Positions 14,213 through 20,897 of a stretch of DNA of 24,228 nucleotides are shown piece by piece; the first letter of the stretch is position 1, and the number at the start of each line of letters is the position of its first letter. The DNA comes from a virus: the IMG/VR virus record IMGVR_UViG_3300045994_000756, positions 1 to 24,228 of that record; one strand, 5' to 3'. Below the pieces are notes generated by a model. The model was not told where the DNA came from. It made no database searches and worked only from the letters and a program-made list of their open reading frames with translations. A program made the position numbers and the translations under genes.

Positions 14213-14710
14213 TCAGACCGCGGCCTGGACTTCGCTGACGCGACCACCGATGGTGTAGAGCACCCGCACGGTGACTTTGCCGGCCGTCGCAGCCGCCACG
14301 GTGTTGGCCACCGTGATGCGGATGTTCTTGCCCGAGGTCGAGCCGGCGCGGAAGCCGGTCGGGACCAGCGCGGTGCGGCCAGCGGCCAGCATCGACGTGG
14401 CGCCGAGGTAGCGCGTGGCGTTGGCTGCGTCGCCGACCGAGATGGTCGAAGCGGTCGGGCCGACCACGGCGGTCTCGACGGCCACATCACCGCCGACGAC
14501 CACGGCACCGACCGGCAAGCCGGCGATCTCGAAGACGTTGGTGGCGACGCCGCCGATGGCGACACCGGTTGCGTTGTAGGCCGGCGCGGCGCCGGCGATC
14601 ACGTTACCGACGGTCGTCGGCATCGTGTCTGCGACCGCCGTGCTCACGTCGAACGTGAACTCGGCCATGAGCGGCCACTGGGCGCCGCGAGTTGCTTTGA
14701 GAGCGGACAT
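14213..14710 (-). CDS. Probable head decoration protein
   Basis: The protein has 165 aa and starts after an AGGAG site that overlaps the capsid gene's TAA. It is low in charge and rich in Ala, Val, Thr and Gly, with many short strands (for example VVVGGDVAVETAVVG and GKVTVRVLYTIGG) and no membrane segment or signal peptide. Position directly after the major capsid gene, with tight spacing and a good ribosome site, fits an abundant capsid-decorating or head-stabilising protein. The name is inferred from context and composition, not from a recognised motif. Confidence 0.65.
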   Translation of the reverse strand: MSALKATRGAQWPLMAEFTFDVSTAVADTMPTTVGNVIAGAAPAYNATGVAIGGVATNVFEIAGLPVGAVVVGGDVAVETAVVGPTASTISVGDAANATRYLGATSMLAAGRTALVPTGFRAGSTSGKNIRITVANTVAAATAGKVTVRVLYTIGGRVSEVQAAV

Positions 14711-14722
14711 GTTCAGGGCTCC

Positions 14723-15841
14723 TTAGTTGGCCACGTACGTCGAGACCACGCCGAAGTCTTCGGCCGTGTTCGCTTCGTAGATCGAGTTGAAGACCGGCTT
14801 CTTGAAACCGAGGATCTTGCCGATGGCGATGCCCTGCGAGTTGCCGAAGTCGAAGTCCTTCTCGTTCCACTCGGGCGACTTGATGTCGGCCATGCCGAGC
14901 GCTTGGGCGCCGCAGAACAGAACCTGCGAACCTTCCACCGTGCCGCCGGCGCCGTACTTCGAGCCCGACGAGGCGCCCGAGGTGTTCGGCACGTGGCGGA
15001 ACTCGTGCAGGTAGATGCCGTCGATCTTGACGCTGGAGCCGGTGAACAGGTTGTTGTTCTTGTCGGCCTGGCCGCTGTGGCGCAGGTTCAACATGTAGTT
15101 GTTGTCCATCTTCAGCTTGGCCATCGCGGTCGGGGTCAGGAACGCGTGGTAGGTCTCTTCGCCGCCGGCTTCCTTGATGCCGCGGATGTAGCGGTCTTTG
15201 GCGTAGGCCTTGAGCTGCACGAACATTTCCCAGGTCGGCAGGTCGGTCGCGGCCACGGCGCTCGAAGCCGCACTGGCGATCAGCGTCTTGGTGGCCGAGG
15301 TGCCGTCCCAACGCAGCCGGCGCTTGGCCGACGGGGCGGTCACGTCCTGAGCGAACTCCAGGTACTGCAGGTCGGAGCCGACGCGCAGCGAGCCGTTCGG
15401 CTTCAGCGAGTAGCTGATGCCGGCCAAGGTCAGGAACGCCATCTGGTCGATGCGGTCCGACAGCCAGTAGGCGAGCAAGTCACGGCTGTTGCCGCGGAAC
15501 TCGACGATCGACTTTTGGTCGGCCATGCGGCCTTCGTGGCGGTTCGCGTGACGCAGCTGGTCGATGCGGATCACCTGGTCGAAGGTTTGCATGCCTTCTT
15601 CGTTGTTCTCCAGCGTGCGGTCACCCGCGACGCCGTCACCGGTCAGGTCGGCCAGCAGCGTGATGACTGCGCGTGCGCCCTTTTCCGACTGCTTGAGTTC
15701 GGTGATGTGCTGGATCAGCGAGTTCGGGCCGGTGCCCAGGAACTTGTTGACGAACGACATGTTGCGTGCGTTCTTCCACAGGTCCATCGCCCAGATGGTC
15801 TTTTGCTCGTTCGTGAGCAAGCCGAAGTTCGTGAGAGACAT
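14723..15841 (-). CDS. Major capsid protein, N4 gp56-like family
   Basis: The protein has 372 aa and starts at an ATG with AAAGGGA upstream. Diagnostic stretches are GDGVAGD (68-74), LENNEE (77-82), IDQLRHANRHEGRM (93-106), and a DRIDQMAFLTLAG segment near 128-140. These match the pattern of the N4 gp56 / DUF4043 (Phage_capsid_3) HK97-fold capsid family. The scaffold gene lies upstream with two small genes and a terminator between them. Two copies of the palindromic motif (E and F) sit in its 179-base leader, so capsid expression seems to be separately initiated, as expected for the most abundant virion protein. No propeptide cleavage site is obvious. Confidence 0.88.
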   Translation of the reverse strand: MSLTNFGLLTNEQKTIWAMDLWKNARNMSFVNKFLGTGPNSLIQHITELKQSEKGARAVITLLADLTGDGVAGDRTLENNEEGMQTFDQVIRIDQLRHANRHEGRMADQKSIVEFRGNSRDLLAYWLSDRIDQMAFLTLAGISYSLKPNGSLRVGSDLQYLEFAQDVTAPSAKRRLRWDGTSATKTLIASAASSAVAATDLPTWEMFVQLKAYAKDRYIRGIKEAGGEETYHAFLTPTAMAKLKMDNNYMLNLRHSGQADKNNNLFTGSSVKIDGIYLHEFRHVPNTSGASSGSKYGAGGTVEGSQVLFCGAQALGMADIKSPEWNEKDFDFGNSQGIAIGKILGFKKPVFNSIYEANTAEDFGVVSTYVAN

Positions 15842-15857
15842 GGCGTCCCTTTCATAC

Positions 15858-15884
15858 GGTCGAAGTTAGATCGAAGTTCGATTA
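15858..15884 (-). promoter_or_regulatory. Intergenic palindromic motif, copy E (capsid leader)
   Basis: The minus strand reads TAATCGAACTTCGATCTAAC followed by TTCGACC. It holds the perfect palindrome ATCGAA-C-TTCGAT and a perfect left half-site TTCGATCTAA. It ends 16 bases before the capsid ATG, with the AAAGGGA ribosome site in between. Confidence 0.65.
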
Positions 15885-15946
15885 AGAACCAAGTGCTTCG
15901 CCGAATGTCGCTTCGTGCCTGCGGGTGGGTCTGCTGTCGTTGAGAC

Positions 15947-15969
15947 CCGATCTACGTTGGATCGAACTG
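15947..15969 (-). promoter_or_regulatory. Intergenic palindromic motif, copy F (after terminator)
   Basis: The minus strand reads CAGTTCGATCCAACGTAGAT followed by CGG. The left half-site has one mismatch and most of the right half-site is intact. It lies 6 bases after the T tract of the terminator and about 105 bases upstream of the capsid gene, the typical place for a promoter restarting transcription. Confidence 0.6.
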
Positions 15970-15975
15970 TACTCG

Positions 15976-16001
15976 AAAAAAGAGCCGCGTGTGCGGCTCT
16001 T
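15976..16001 (-). terminator. Rho-independent terminator after the Tad2 gene
   Basis: The minus strand has a 9-bp perfect stem AAGAGCCGC/GCGGCTCTT with an ACAC loop, running into six T residues. It lies 20 bases after the Tad2 stop codon and separates the scaffold/Tad2 block from the capsid gene. The plus strand lacks a comparable T run. Confidence 0.85.
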
Positions 16002-16004
16002 CTT

Positions 16005-16022
16005 AGAAAGTTGAAACTTTCT
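16005..16022 (-). other. Small hairpin overlapping the Tad2 stop codon
   Basis: A perfect 8-bp inverted repeat, AGAAAGTT/AACTTTCT with a 2-base centre, overlaps the TAG at 16021-16023 and lies 3 bases upstream of the terminator stem. It is AT-rich and weak alone. It may aid termination or affect translation end. Confidence 0.45.
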
Positions 16023-16245
16023 AGTCGACGACCGTCCAGTCGTCGGCGAGCACGTCGGTCTGGCTGGCCAGCCAGGGCACTTGCTGCCCGTCTGCCGTCT
16101 TCATGTAGATGTACGGCAGGGTCATCTTGCTGTTGGCGTCGGGCACCTGCAGCTTGAGCCACATGCCCTTCCCGTTCCAGCCGCTGCGGGCGACTTTCTC
16201 GCCTGCCTTGAGCAGCGCGATGGCGTGTCCAAAGTTCAGAATCAT
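16021..16245 (-). CDS. tad2: Tad2-like (DUF2829) anti-Thoeris protein
   Basis: The protein has 74 aa, the normal length for DUF2829 proteins, with a GGAGA ribosome site before ATG. The family signature covers nearly the whole protein: NFGHAIALLKAGEKVAR at the start, WNGKGMWL at 23-30, PYIYMKTADG at 44-53 and VPWLASQTDVLADDW at 56-70. DUF2829 has been identified as Thoeris anti-defence 2: it binds and sequesters the cyclic ADP-ribose-type signal made by ThsB, so the ThsA effector is not triggered. Binding of other nucleotide signals has also been reported for some members. Unusually, it sits between scaffold and capsid genes, followed at once by a terminator. Which signal this copy binds is unknown. 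Confidence 0.85.
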   Translation of the reverse strand: MILNFGHAIALLKAGEKVARSGWNGKGMWLKLQVPDANSKMTLPYIYMKTADGQQVPWLASQTDVLADDWTVVD

Positions 16246-16262
16246 CTCGTTCTCCAGTGGTT

Positions 16263-16526
16263 TCAGGAATTCGCCGCCCAGTAGGCGACGCGGTGTTTCG
16301 TGCCTGCCGCTACGGCCAGGTCACGGGTGTCGTACAGGTGCACGGCGGTCTGCGTCTGCGGGTCGCCGCCCCCGTCGGGGAACAGCACCGCGTTGACCAC
16401 GACCGGGCCATCGACGGTGTCGGCGTCACGGTCGCCCATCAGGCGCGTGATCAGCGCCGGGTGCTCGGTCGTGCCGTTGTAGATCGGCCCCATCACGACG
16501 ATGGGGAAGCTGATGCGGGCCTTCAT
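16263..16526 (-). CDS. Hypothetical 87-aa protein beside Tad2
   Basis: The ATG overlaps the scaffold stop as ATGA and has GGAGA upstream. The product begins MKARISFPIVVMGPIYNGTTE and is compact and beta-rich: a hydrophobic first strand, a charged middle (ITRLMGDRDADTVDG), then VVVNAVLFPDGGGDPQTQTA and VAAGTKHRVAYW. There is no membrane segment or signal peptide. It is co-transcribed with scaffold and Tad2 (17-base gap to the latter). I do not recognise it. Candidates are a small head accessory protein or an accessory gene that travelled with Tad2; nothing in the sequence decides between these. Confidence 0.7.
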   Translation of the reverse strand: MKARISFPIVVMGPIYNGTTEHPALITRLMGDRDADTVDGPVVVNAVLFPDGGGDPQTQTAVHLYDTRDLAVAAGTKHRVAYWAANS

Positions 16527-17536
16527 ACCAGGTCTCCGCGCATGACGGCCAGCGAGGCTTCGTTCAGCTCGCTGAAGGCCTTGTGGCTCATCTTCATGGC
16601 GTCTTTGGCCGTGATGGCACCGCCGCCCGACTTGTCGCTGTCCATGCCGGTCTTGGCCACGTTCGCGGGTGTCTTGCCGATGGTCTCGGCGGTCTTCGCC
16701 ACCGCGGCCGCTTTGCGGGCAGCTTCGACGGCCTTGGGGTCAACTCGAGCCTCGGTTTCGAGGGCCTTCTCCTGCGCCTTCGTCTCCGGCGGCATCACGT
16801 AGCCGACGGCCTTCTGCAGCGCGGCGCTCGGGGTGTAGCCCTTGAGCTGGTACGCCTCTTTCAGCTCCAGCACTTCGGCGACCTTTTCCTTGTCGAAGTC
16901 GACGTGGCCGGGCTGCAGCGCAGGGTACTGGGCTTCCAGGCGATCGACCGTGGTGTCGAAGCGCACGGTCTCGACGGCGCGCGCTTCCGCGGCCGCTTCG
17001 CGCATCTGCGCGTTCTTCTCGTTGATGCCGCGCTCGGTGCGGCGGATCGTGGCCATCGTGGCAGCGGCCTTGGCGGCTTCGCCGTCGGTGATCTGCTTGG
17101 CGTACTGCTCTTCGAGCGTGAGCAGGGTCTTCTCGGCCTCGGTGATCTCGGCGTTCACCTCGGTGATCTGCTTGCCCTGCTTGTACTGGGCCAGCTCGGT
17201 TTCGACAGCCGTGCGGCGCTCGCGCTCGCGGTCGAGCATCTCCTTGTGGCGCGCCAGCGGGATCGGGCCGTCCTTCTTGCTCTTGGCGGCTTCAGCTGCA
17301 GCTGCGGCCGTGGCATCTTCGTCCACGACCACGTCGGCCTTGAGGCCCTTCTTCTCGACATCCGGCAGGTCTTCGATCTTGGCGGTCTCGACCTTCTCCA
17401 CCGGGTCGAGGCGCTTTTCCACCACGCTCTCGTCGTCGGTCGGCGTCCAGTTGTCGCCGCGGTCTTCGCTGCCGCCGCCGCCGCCCGTACCGTCATCTGC
17501 GGGCTTCATGTATCGGTGATTCTTGCGGAAGAACAT
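16523..17536 (-). CDS. Capsid scaffolding protein
   Basis: The protein has 337 aa and starts after AGGAGA. It has an acidic, Gly-rich N-terminus (residues 10-60), then a long Ala/Glu/Lys/Arg-rich coiled coil (about 80-205), an amphipathic part, and a charged, partly disordered C-terminus (KMSHKAFSELNEASLAVMRGD). High helicity, strong charge and absence of enzymatic motifs fit scaffolding proteins, which guide procapsid assembly and leave or are degraded before packaging. It follows the portal after the two-gene carbohydrate cassette and precedes the capsid gene with only two small genes between. Confidence 0.8.
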   Translation of the reverse strand: MFFRKNHRYMKPADDGTGGGGGSEDRGDNWTPTDDESVVEKRLDPVEKVETAKIEDLPDVEKKGLKADVVVDEDATAAAAAEAAKSKKDGPIPLARHKEMLDRERERRTAVETELAQYKQGKQITEVNAEITEAEKTLLTLEEQYAKQITDGEAAKAAATMATIRRTERGINEKNAQMREAAAEARAVETVRFDTTVDRLEAQYPALQPGHVDFDKEKVAEVLELKEAYQLKGYTPSAALQKAVGYVMPPETKAQEKALETEARVDPKAVEAARKAAAVAKTAETIGKTPANVAKTGMDSDKSGGGAITAKDAMKMSHKAFSELNEASLAVMRGDLV

Positions 17537-17610
17537 CGTCTATCTCCTTGGGGTTGGTCTAGCGGTGGGCACACAAAACAAAGGTCGGCAAGCTGCGTCT
17601 TCCATGTTCT

Positions 17611-19305
17611 TTACAGCACAGCCAGCGCGGCGCGCAGGGCTTGGGCGAACTTGGAGGCGAGCAGATCGGCGCCGAGTTCGTAGTCGGGCAAGAACACACG
17701 CGAACCGGCAACCAAAGTTCCTGCCGGGTAGCCGTTGACACCCGTTAGGTTGTTGGTCGTTGCAGGCCGCGCCGTGTAGGTGCATCGCACGTCGGCGGCG
17801 TAGTCGATCTTTTCGCCGGGCGGCTGAATGCTGAGCGGGACCGTCGTGTCGGGTGCCACAGGGTTCGGGAACCCCACCGCACTCGTCAGAGGGATCGTGT
17901 CGTTCGTGCCCGTCATGGTGGTGTTGATGGCGACGGTGGCAACAACGTACCCGCTTGGGTGCGCGCCGCTGTAGTGGTAGCGCCGAGCATTCGTCCCGAC
18001 CGGGCCAAGCGAGCCATCGGCGGCCCCCGCGCTTCCGCCTGCGGTGCTTTGCCCGGTGATCCACTGGCCTGTGCCGGTCGATCCGCTGAACGTGCTTCCG
18101 TCGCCGCGCTTGCCGCGCCATGTCGAGTCGTAGGTGTTGACCTCGATCCACGGGCCGGAGATGCCGTACATGACACCGGACAGGGCGGCCCGGAGGGCTG
18201 GGTACTTGCTGCCGGTGCCTCCGTCTGTCAGCGTTCCATCGTCGCCAACGAACGGCTGACAGACTGCCAGCACAGCGCCTGGGGCACCGGCCCGCAAGCG
18301 CGACCAGACCGCTTGCATTGCGCTGACCGTCGGCCACCCGGCGCCGCCCGACGGGACAGCCTCGTTGATGCCCTGCATGCCGACAATCAGGTCAGGGGCC
18401 GATGCGAGCAGATCATCCGTTCGCGTGGTGCTGACGTTCTCGGCGGCGCCGGTTGTGTAGGTGCCCGCGTTGCCTGACATGCTGGTCAAGCTCGATGCCA
18501 CGTTCGGCTGTCCGTAGCCTGTTCCGCCGTCACCCTGCGCGACCATCGCGTAGCAACCGACCAAACGCAGCGCCAACGCGGCAACACTCGTGTTCGGGTT
18601 CCGGTTGGACAGGTAGCCGGAGATCGAGTCTCCGAACTGTGCGCCGATGAACTGCGTCTTCTTCAGGTCAACCGGGACGCATACCGCAGTCGATGGCAGC
18701 GCAAGCCCACAGAAGGCTGCGCTCAGGCGCACGACGAAGTGCCGTGACACGGATGTCGGGAACACGAAATACAGCACGCCTCCGAGCGGATCTGTTGCTG
18801 GCGCAGGCGGAAGCGGCGTTGCCTCACGAAGCCCGCTGCCCTCGTCCACCAGCATGTGAACGGTCACGCCGGCCGCGCCGTACCCGCCGCAGATACCGAT
18901 GACTGTCGAGTCCGTGCGGAAGCTGATCGTTGCCCCACCCGCCCCTCCAGAACGGCCGGAATACTTGAGCGATGCGCCACCGATGGTTCCGGTGACGCCA
19001 GCGACGATTCCCCACAGCGCCGCATCGAGCCCCCATGCGACCGAGCTGAACGGCGTTGCGCTGATTCCTGTCGAGCCAGCGAAGCCGTAGATCACCATGC
19101 CCGCAACGTTGCCGGGGTTGGCGGCTCCGCGAAGCAAAACCCCACCAACCAGCGTGCCCGCAGCGGCACCCTGCGCTCCCCGAACCACGACGGGCGGGGA
19201 TGCCAACGCCGGCCAGCTTTGCGCCGCGACACTGGCGGCCTGTTTGACCTTGCGCGTCGGGTTGCGCGCGGAGAACGGCGCAGCCCCGATGAGAGCGGGG
19301 TTCAA
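17611..19305 (-). CDS. SGNH/GDSL-family hydrolase with N-terminal beta-rich module
   Basis: I place the start at a TTG overlapping the upstream TGA as TTGA with GGGG just before, giving 564 aa (MNPALIGAAPFSARNP). An upstream ATG at 19407 would overlap the previous gene by over 100 bases. Residues 20-215 are beta-rich, probably a binding or attachment module. The SGNH domain follows: GDS at 225-227 (Ser227 nucleophile), a Gly block near GDGGTGY (258-264), GMQGINE with Asn314, and GAHPSG with His449. The usual Asp three residues before the His is Ser446 here. Such domains act as esterases or deacetylases, and on phage tails often modify O-antigen or capsule. Codons are less GC-strict than in portal or capsid genes. 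Confidence 0.8.
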   Translation of the reverse strand: MNPALIGAAPFSARNPTRKVKQAASVAAQSWPALASPPVVVRGAQGAAAGTLVGGVLLRGAANPGNVAGMVIYGFAGSTGISATPFSSVAWGLDAALWGIVAGVTGTIGGASLKYSGRSGGAGGATISFRTDSTVIGICGGYGAAGVTVHMLVDEGSGLREATPLPPAPATDPLGGVLYFVFPTSVSRHFVVRLSAAFCGLALPSTAVCVPVDLKKTQFIGAQFGDSISGYLSNRNPNTSVAALALRLVGCYAMVAQGDGGTGYGQPNVASSLTSMSGNAGTYTTGAAENVSTTRTDDLLASAPDLIVGMQGINEAVPSGGAGWPTVSAMQAVWSRLRAGAPGAVLAVCQPFVGDDGTLTDGGTGSKYPALRAALSGVMYGISGPWIEVNTYDSTWRGKRGDGSTFSGSTGTGQWITGQSTAGGSAGAADGSLGPVGTNARRYHYSGAHPSGYVVATVAINTTMTGTNDTIPLTSAVGFPNPVAPDTTVPLSIQPPGEKIDYAADVRCTYTARPATTNNLTGVNGYPAGTLVAGSRVFLPDYELGADLLASKFAQALRAALAVL

Positions 19306-20885
19306 GCCGTGCCCCAGTGAGCGCGCTGGTTTGCTGCCAGCGTGTCTCTGTTGCCGTTCGTGAGTGCATCGGCGAACCAGATCATTTCCGCGAAGCGGCC
19401 ATCCCACTGTGCGTTCGCGCTGCCGCCGTTGTCTTGGAACAGGGAGACAGTAGCCGGGGTGGTCACTCCAGCGTACTGGTTGCCGACGCCAGTTGTGATT
19501 GCCGCGAGTGCGGCACCGTCGACACGAGCATTCTGGTTCGCGCCGTTACGGATACGGTCTACCTGACGAAGAACCGTCAGGCTTGAGAATGCGGCCGACG
19601 CGTAGTTCGGCTCGACGTTCGTGAAGGCCGCGTTAAGCGTGAAGTTTCCTGCGATGCCGAGGATTCGCATGGTGCCGGCTGCCGTGTTGAGCAGGCTTCG
19701 ACCCTGACCCGATCCGCCCGCTCCATCAACGACGCAGAAGACACCCGCGAAGCTTGACCCACTTGCGGCAGAGATAAGCCCGCCCTCCGGTGGCATTGAT
19801 GCCGTGAACAAGGAATTGCTGGGCATCACCGAGTAGCGAGTGAATGCCCCGACTGTGATGGCCGTCAGCAGAGGCCTTGATGTGCCGCCAATGAAGGTGA
19901 AGTCGCGGGCGAAGCCGGATTGGTCGTACAGGCGGTCGAGATAGACCGAGCCGCCCGGCAGGCCCGTGATAGTGCCGTCCGGGCCTGCGGAAATGTCCGT
20001 TGTCGTGCCGCCCGTCGCTGACGTGCTGACACGAATGATCGGGCCGACGTACCCGGTGCGAAGCCGGCGATTGACGGAAAGCGCGAAGGATGAGGTTTGA
20101 CCGAAGCCGTCCAGAATGCCGATGAACGACTGCACCGCAACACTCATGTTGCTCCAGGCGAACAGGAGATTGCCGGCCACGTCCACCATTCGCTGCGCGA
20201 GCAAGCCCCGAGTCGGGTCGTAGCTGACAGAGGTTACGTCCCCAGGCGTCGCGGCCCGATTGGTCACAAGGCGAACGGTGGTGCTGTTGGGCAACGAGAC
20301 ACCAGTGACGGTATCCACCTGTGCGCCGCCGTTGGCCGTCACAAGGGCGAACTTGGAAGCCTCAGGTACGGCGCCAGTGTTGATGGCGGCGGTCAGGGTG
20401 ATGTCGAGCTGGCTCGGTGCAACCGTGCCCGACTTCACTGCGGCAGAAGGCACCGGCACCGTGATGGGGGCGTTGGAGTTTTGCGTGATGGCGTAGTACG
20501 TCGTCCAGCCATCGAACCAGAAGACGATTGTGTTGATCGCCCCGGCTGTTGCGTTCCAGCCTGCGCTGCCGCCCCACTCCGTCATGCCGGTAAACGTCGG
20601 GGTGATGACGCCGTTCGCTGCGAGCTTGACGGTGCATTGGCCCCCGATTACAGGCGTGCCAGAGACAGAGAACGCCGTCGCAGAAACGATGTCCTGCGGC
20701 GTGGGCGTCATGTACTTGTTGCCGTCCAGAGGTATGGCGGCGCTGAACGCAACCGCAACGCCGGCGCCACCCCCGCCTGGAGAGAACCCGTCAAAGTAGA
20801 CCTTTTCGGCTCCGTTCGACAGCCCGATCACTCGACCCGTGCCGGCTTCTCGGATGAAATCTGCTGTGCTGCACTCGCCTGCCAT
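19302..20885 (-). CDS. Ig-like plus concanavalin/LamG-like surface protein
   Basis: The protein has 527 aa and starts after AAAGGA. The first ~30 residues end in a Gly-rich linker (SPGGGGAG, 35-42). Residues 45-150 form a beta-rich domain; 155-240 look like a SwmB-type Ig-like domain (FALVTANGGAQVDTVTGVSL then VDVAGN). Residues 262-520 look like a concanavalin-fold domain of the arabinofuranosidase/LamG type, with SFALSVNRRLRTGYVGPIIRV and the hallmark LYDQSGFARDFT at 319-330. This suggests glycan binding on the virion, as a tail fibre or capsid-surface decoration. It is coupled to the SGNH hydrolase and has rarer codons (ACA, ATA, CGA, GGA, CCT) than the portal, hinting at separate acquisition. 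Confidence 0.75.
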   Translation of the reverse strand: MAGECSTADFIREAGTGRVIGLSNGAEKVYFDGFSPGGGGAGVAVAFSAAIPLDGNKYMTPTPQDIVSATAFSVSGTPVIGGQCTVKLAANGVITPTFTGMTEWGGSAGWNATAGAINTIVFWFDGWTTYYAITQNSNAPITVPVPSAAVKSGTVAPSQLDITLTAAINTGAVPEASKFALVTANGGAQVDTVTGVSLPNSTTVRLVTNRAATPGDVTSVSYDPTRGLLAQRMVDVAGNLLFAWSNMSVAVQSFIGILDGFGQTSSFALSVNRRLRTGYVGPIIRVSTSATGGTTTDISAGPDGTITGLPGGSVYLDRLYDQSGFARDFTFIGGTSRPLLTAITVGAFTRYSVMPSNSLFTASMPPEGGLISAASGSSFAGVFCVVDGAGGSGQGRSLLNTAAGTMRILGIAGNFTLNAAFTNVEPNYASAAFSSLTVLRQVDRIRNGANQNARVDGAALAAITTGVGNQYAGVTTPATVSLFQDNGGSANAQWDGRFAEMIWFADALTNGNRDTLAANQRAHWGTA

Positions 20886-20897
20886 GATGTTTGTCCT

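Noticed and set aside
15842-15900. Host sigma-70 type promoter before the capsid gene
   Set aside because: A TTGGTT with 17-base spacing to CTAACT can be drawn, but the -10 match is poor. The palindromic motif is the better-supported signal.
14174-15943. 589-codon open frame on the plus strand over the capsid genes
   Set aside because: Lies opposite strongly supported capsid and decoration genes and crosses their intergenic signals; shadow composition.
597-16245. Genome-wide TAG recoding to explain the internal amber
   Set aside because: TAG serves as a normal terminal stop in at least four genes here (ends at 1635, 7868, 9772, 16021), each followed by a new gene or a terminator.
17611-19407. 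Longer 598-aa version of the SGNH hydrolase from an upstream ATG
   Set aside because: It would overlap the preceding gene by over 100 bases with Arg/His-rich shadow sequence. The TTGA-coupled TTG fits better.
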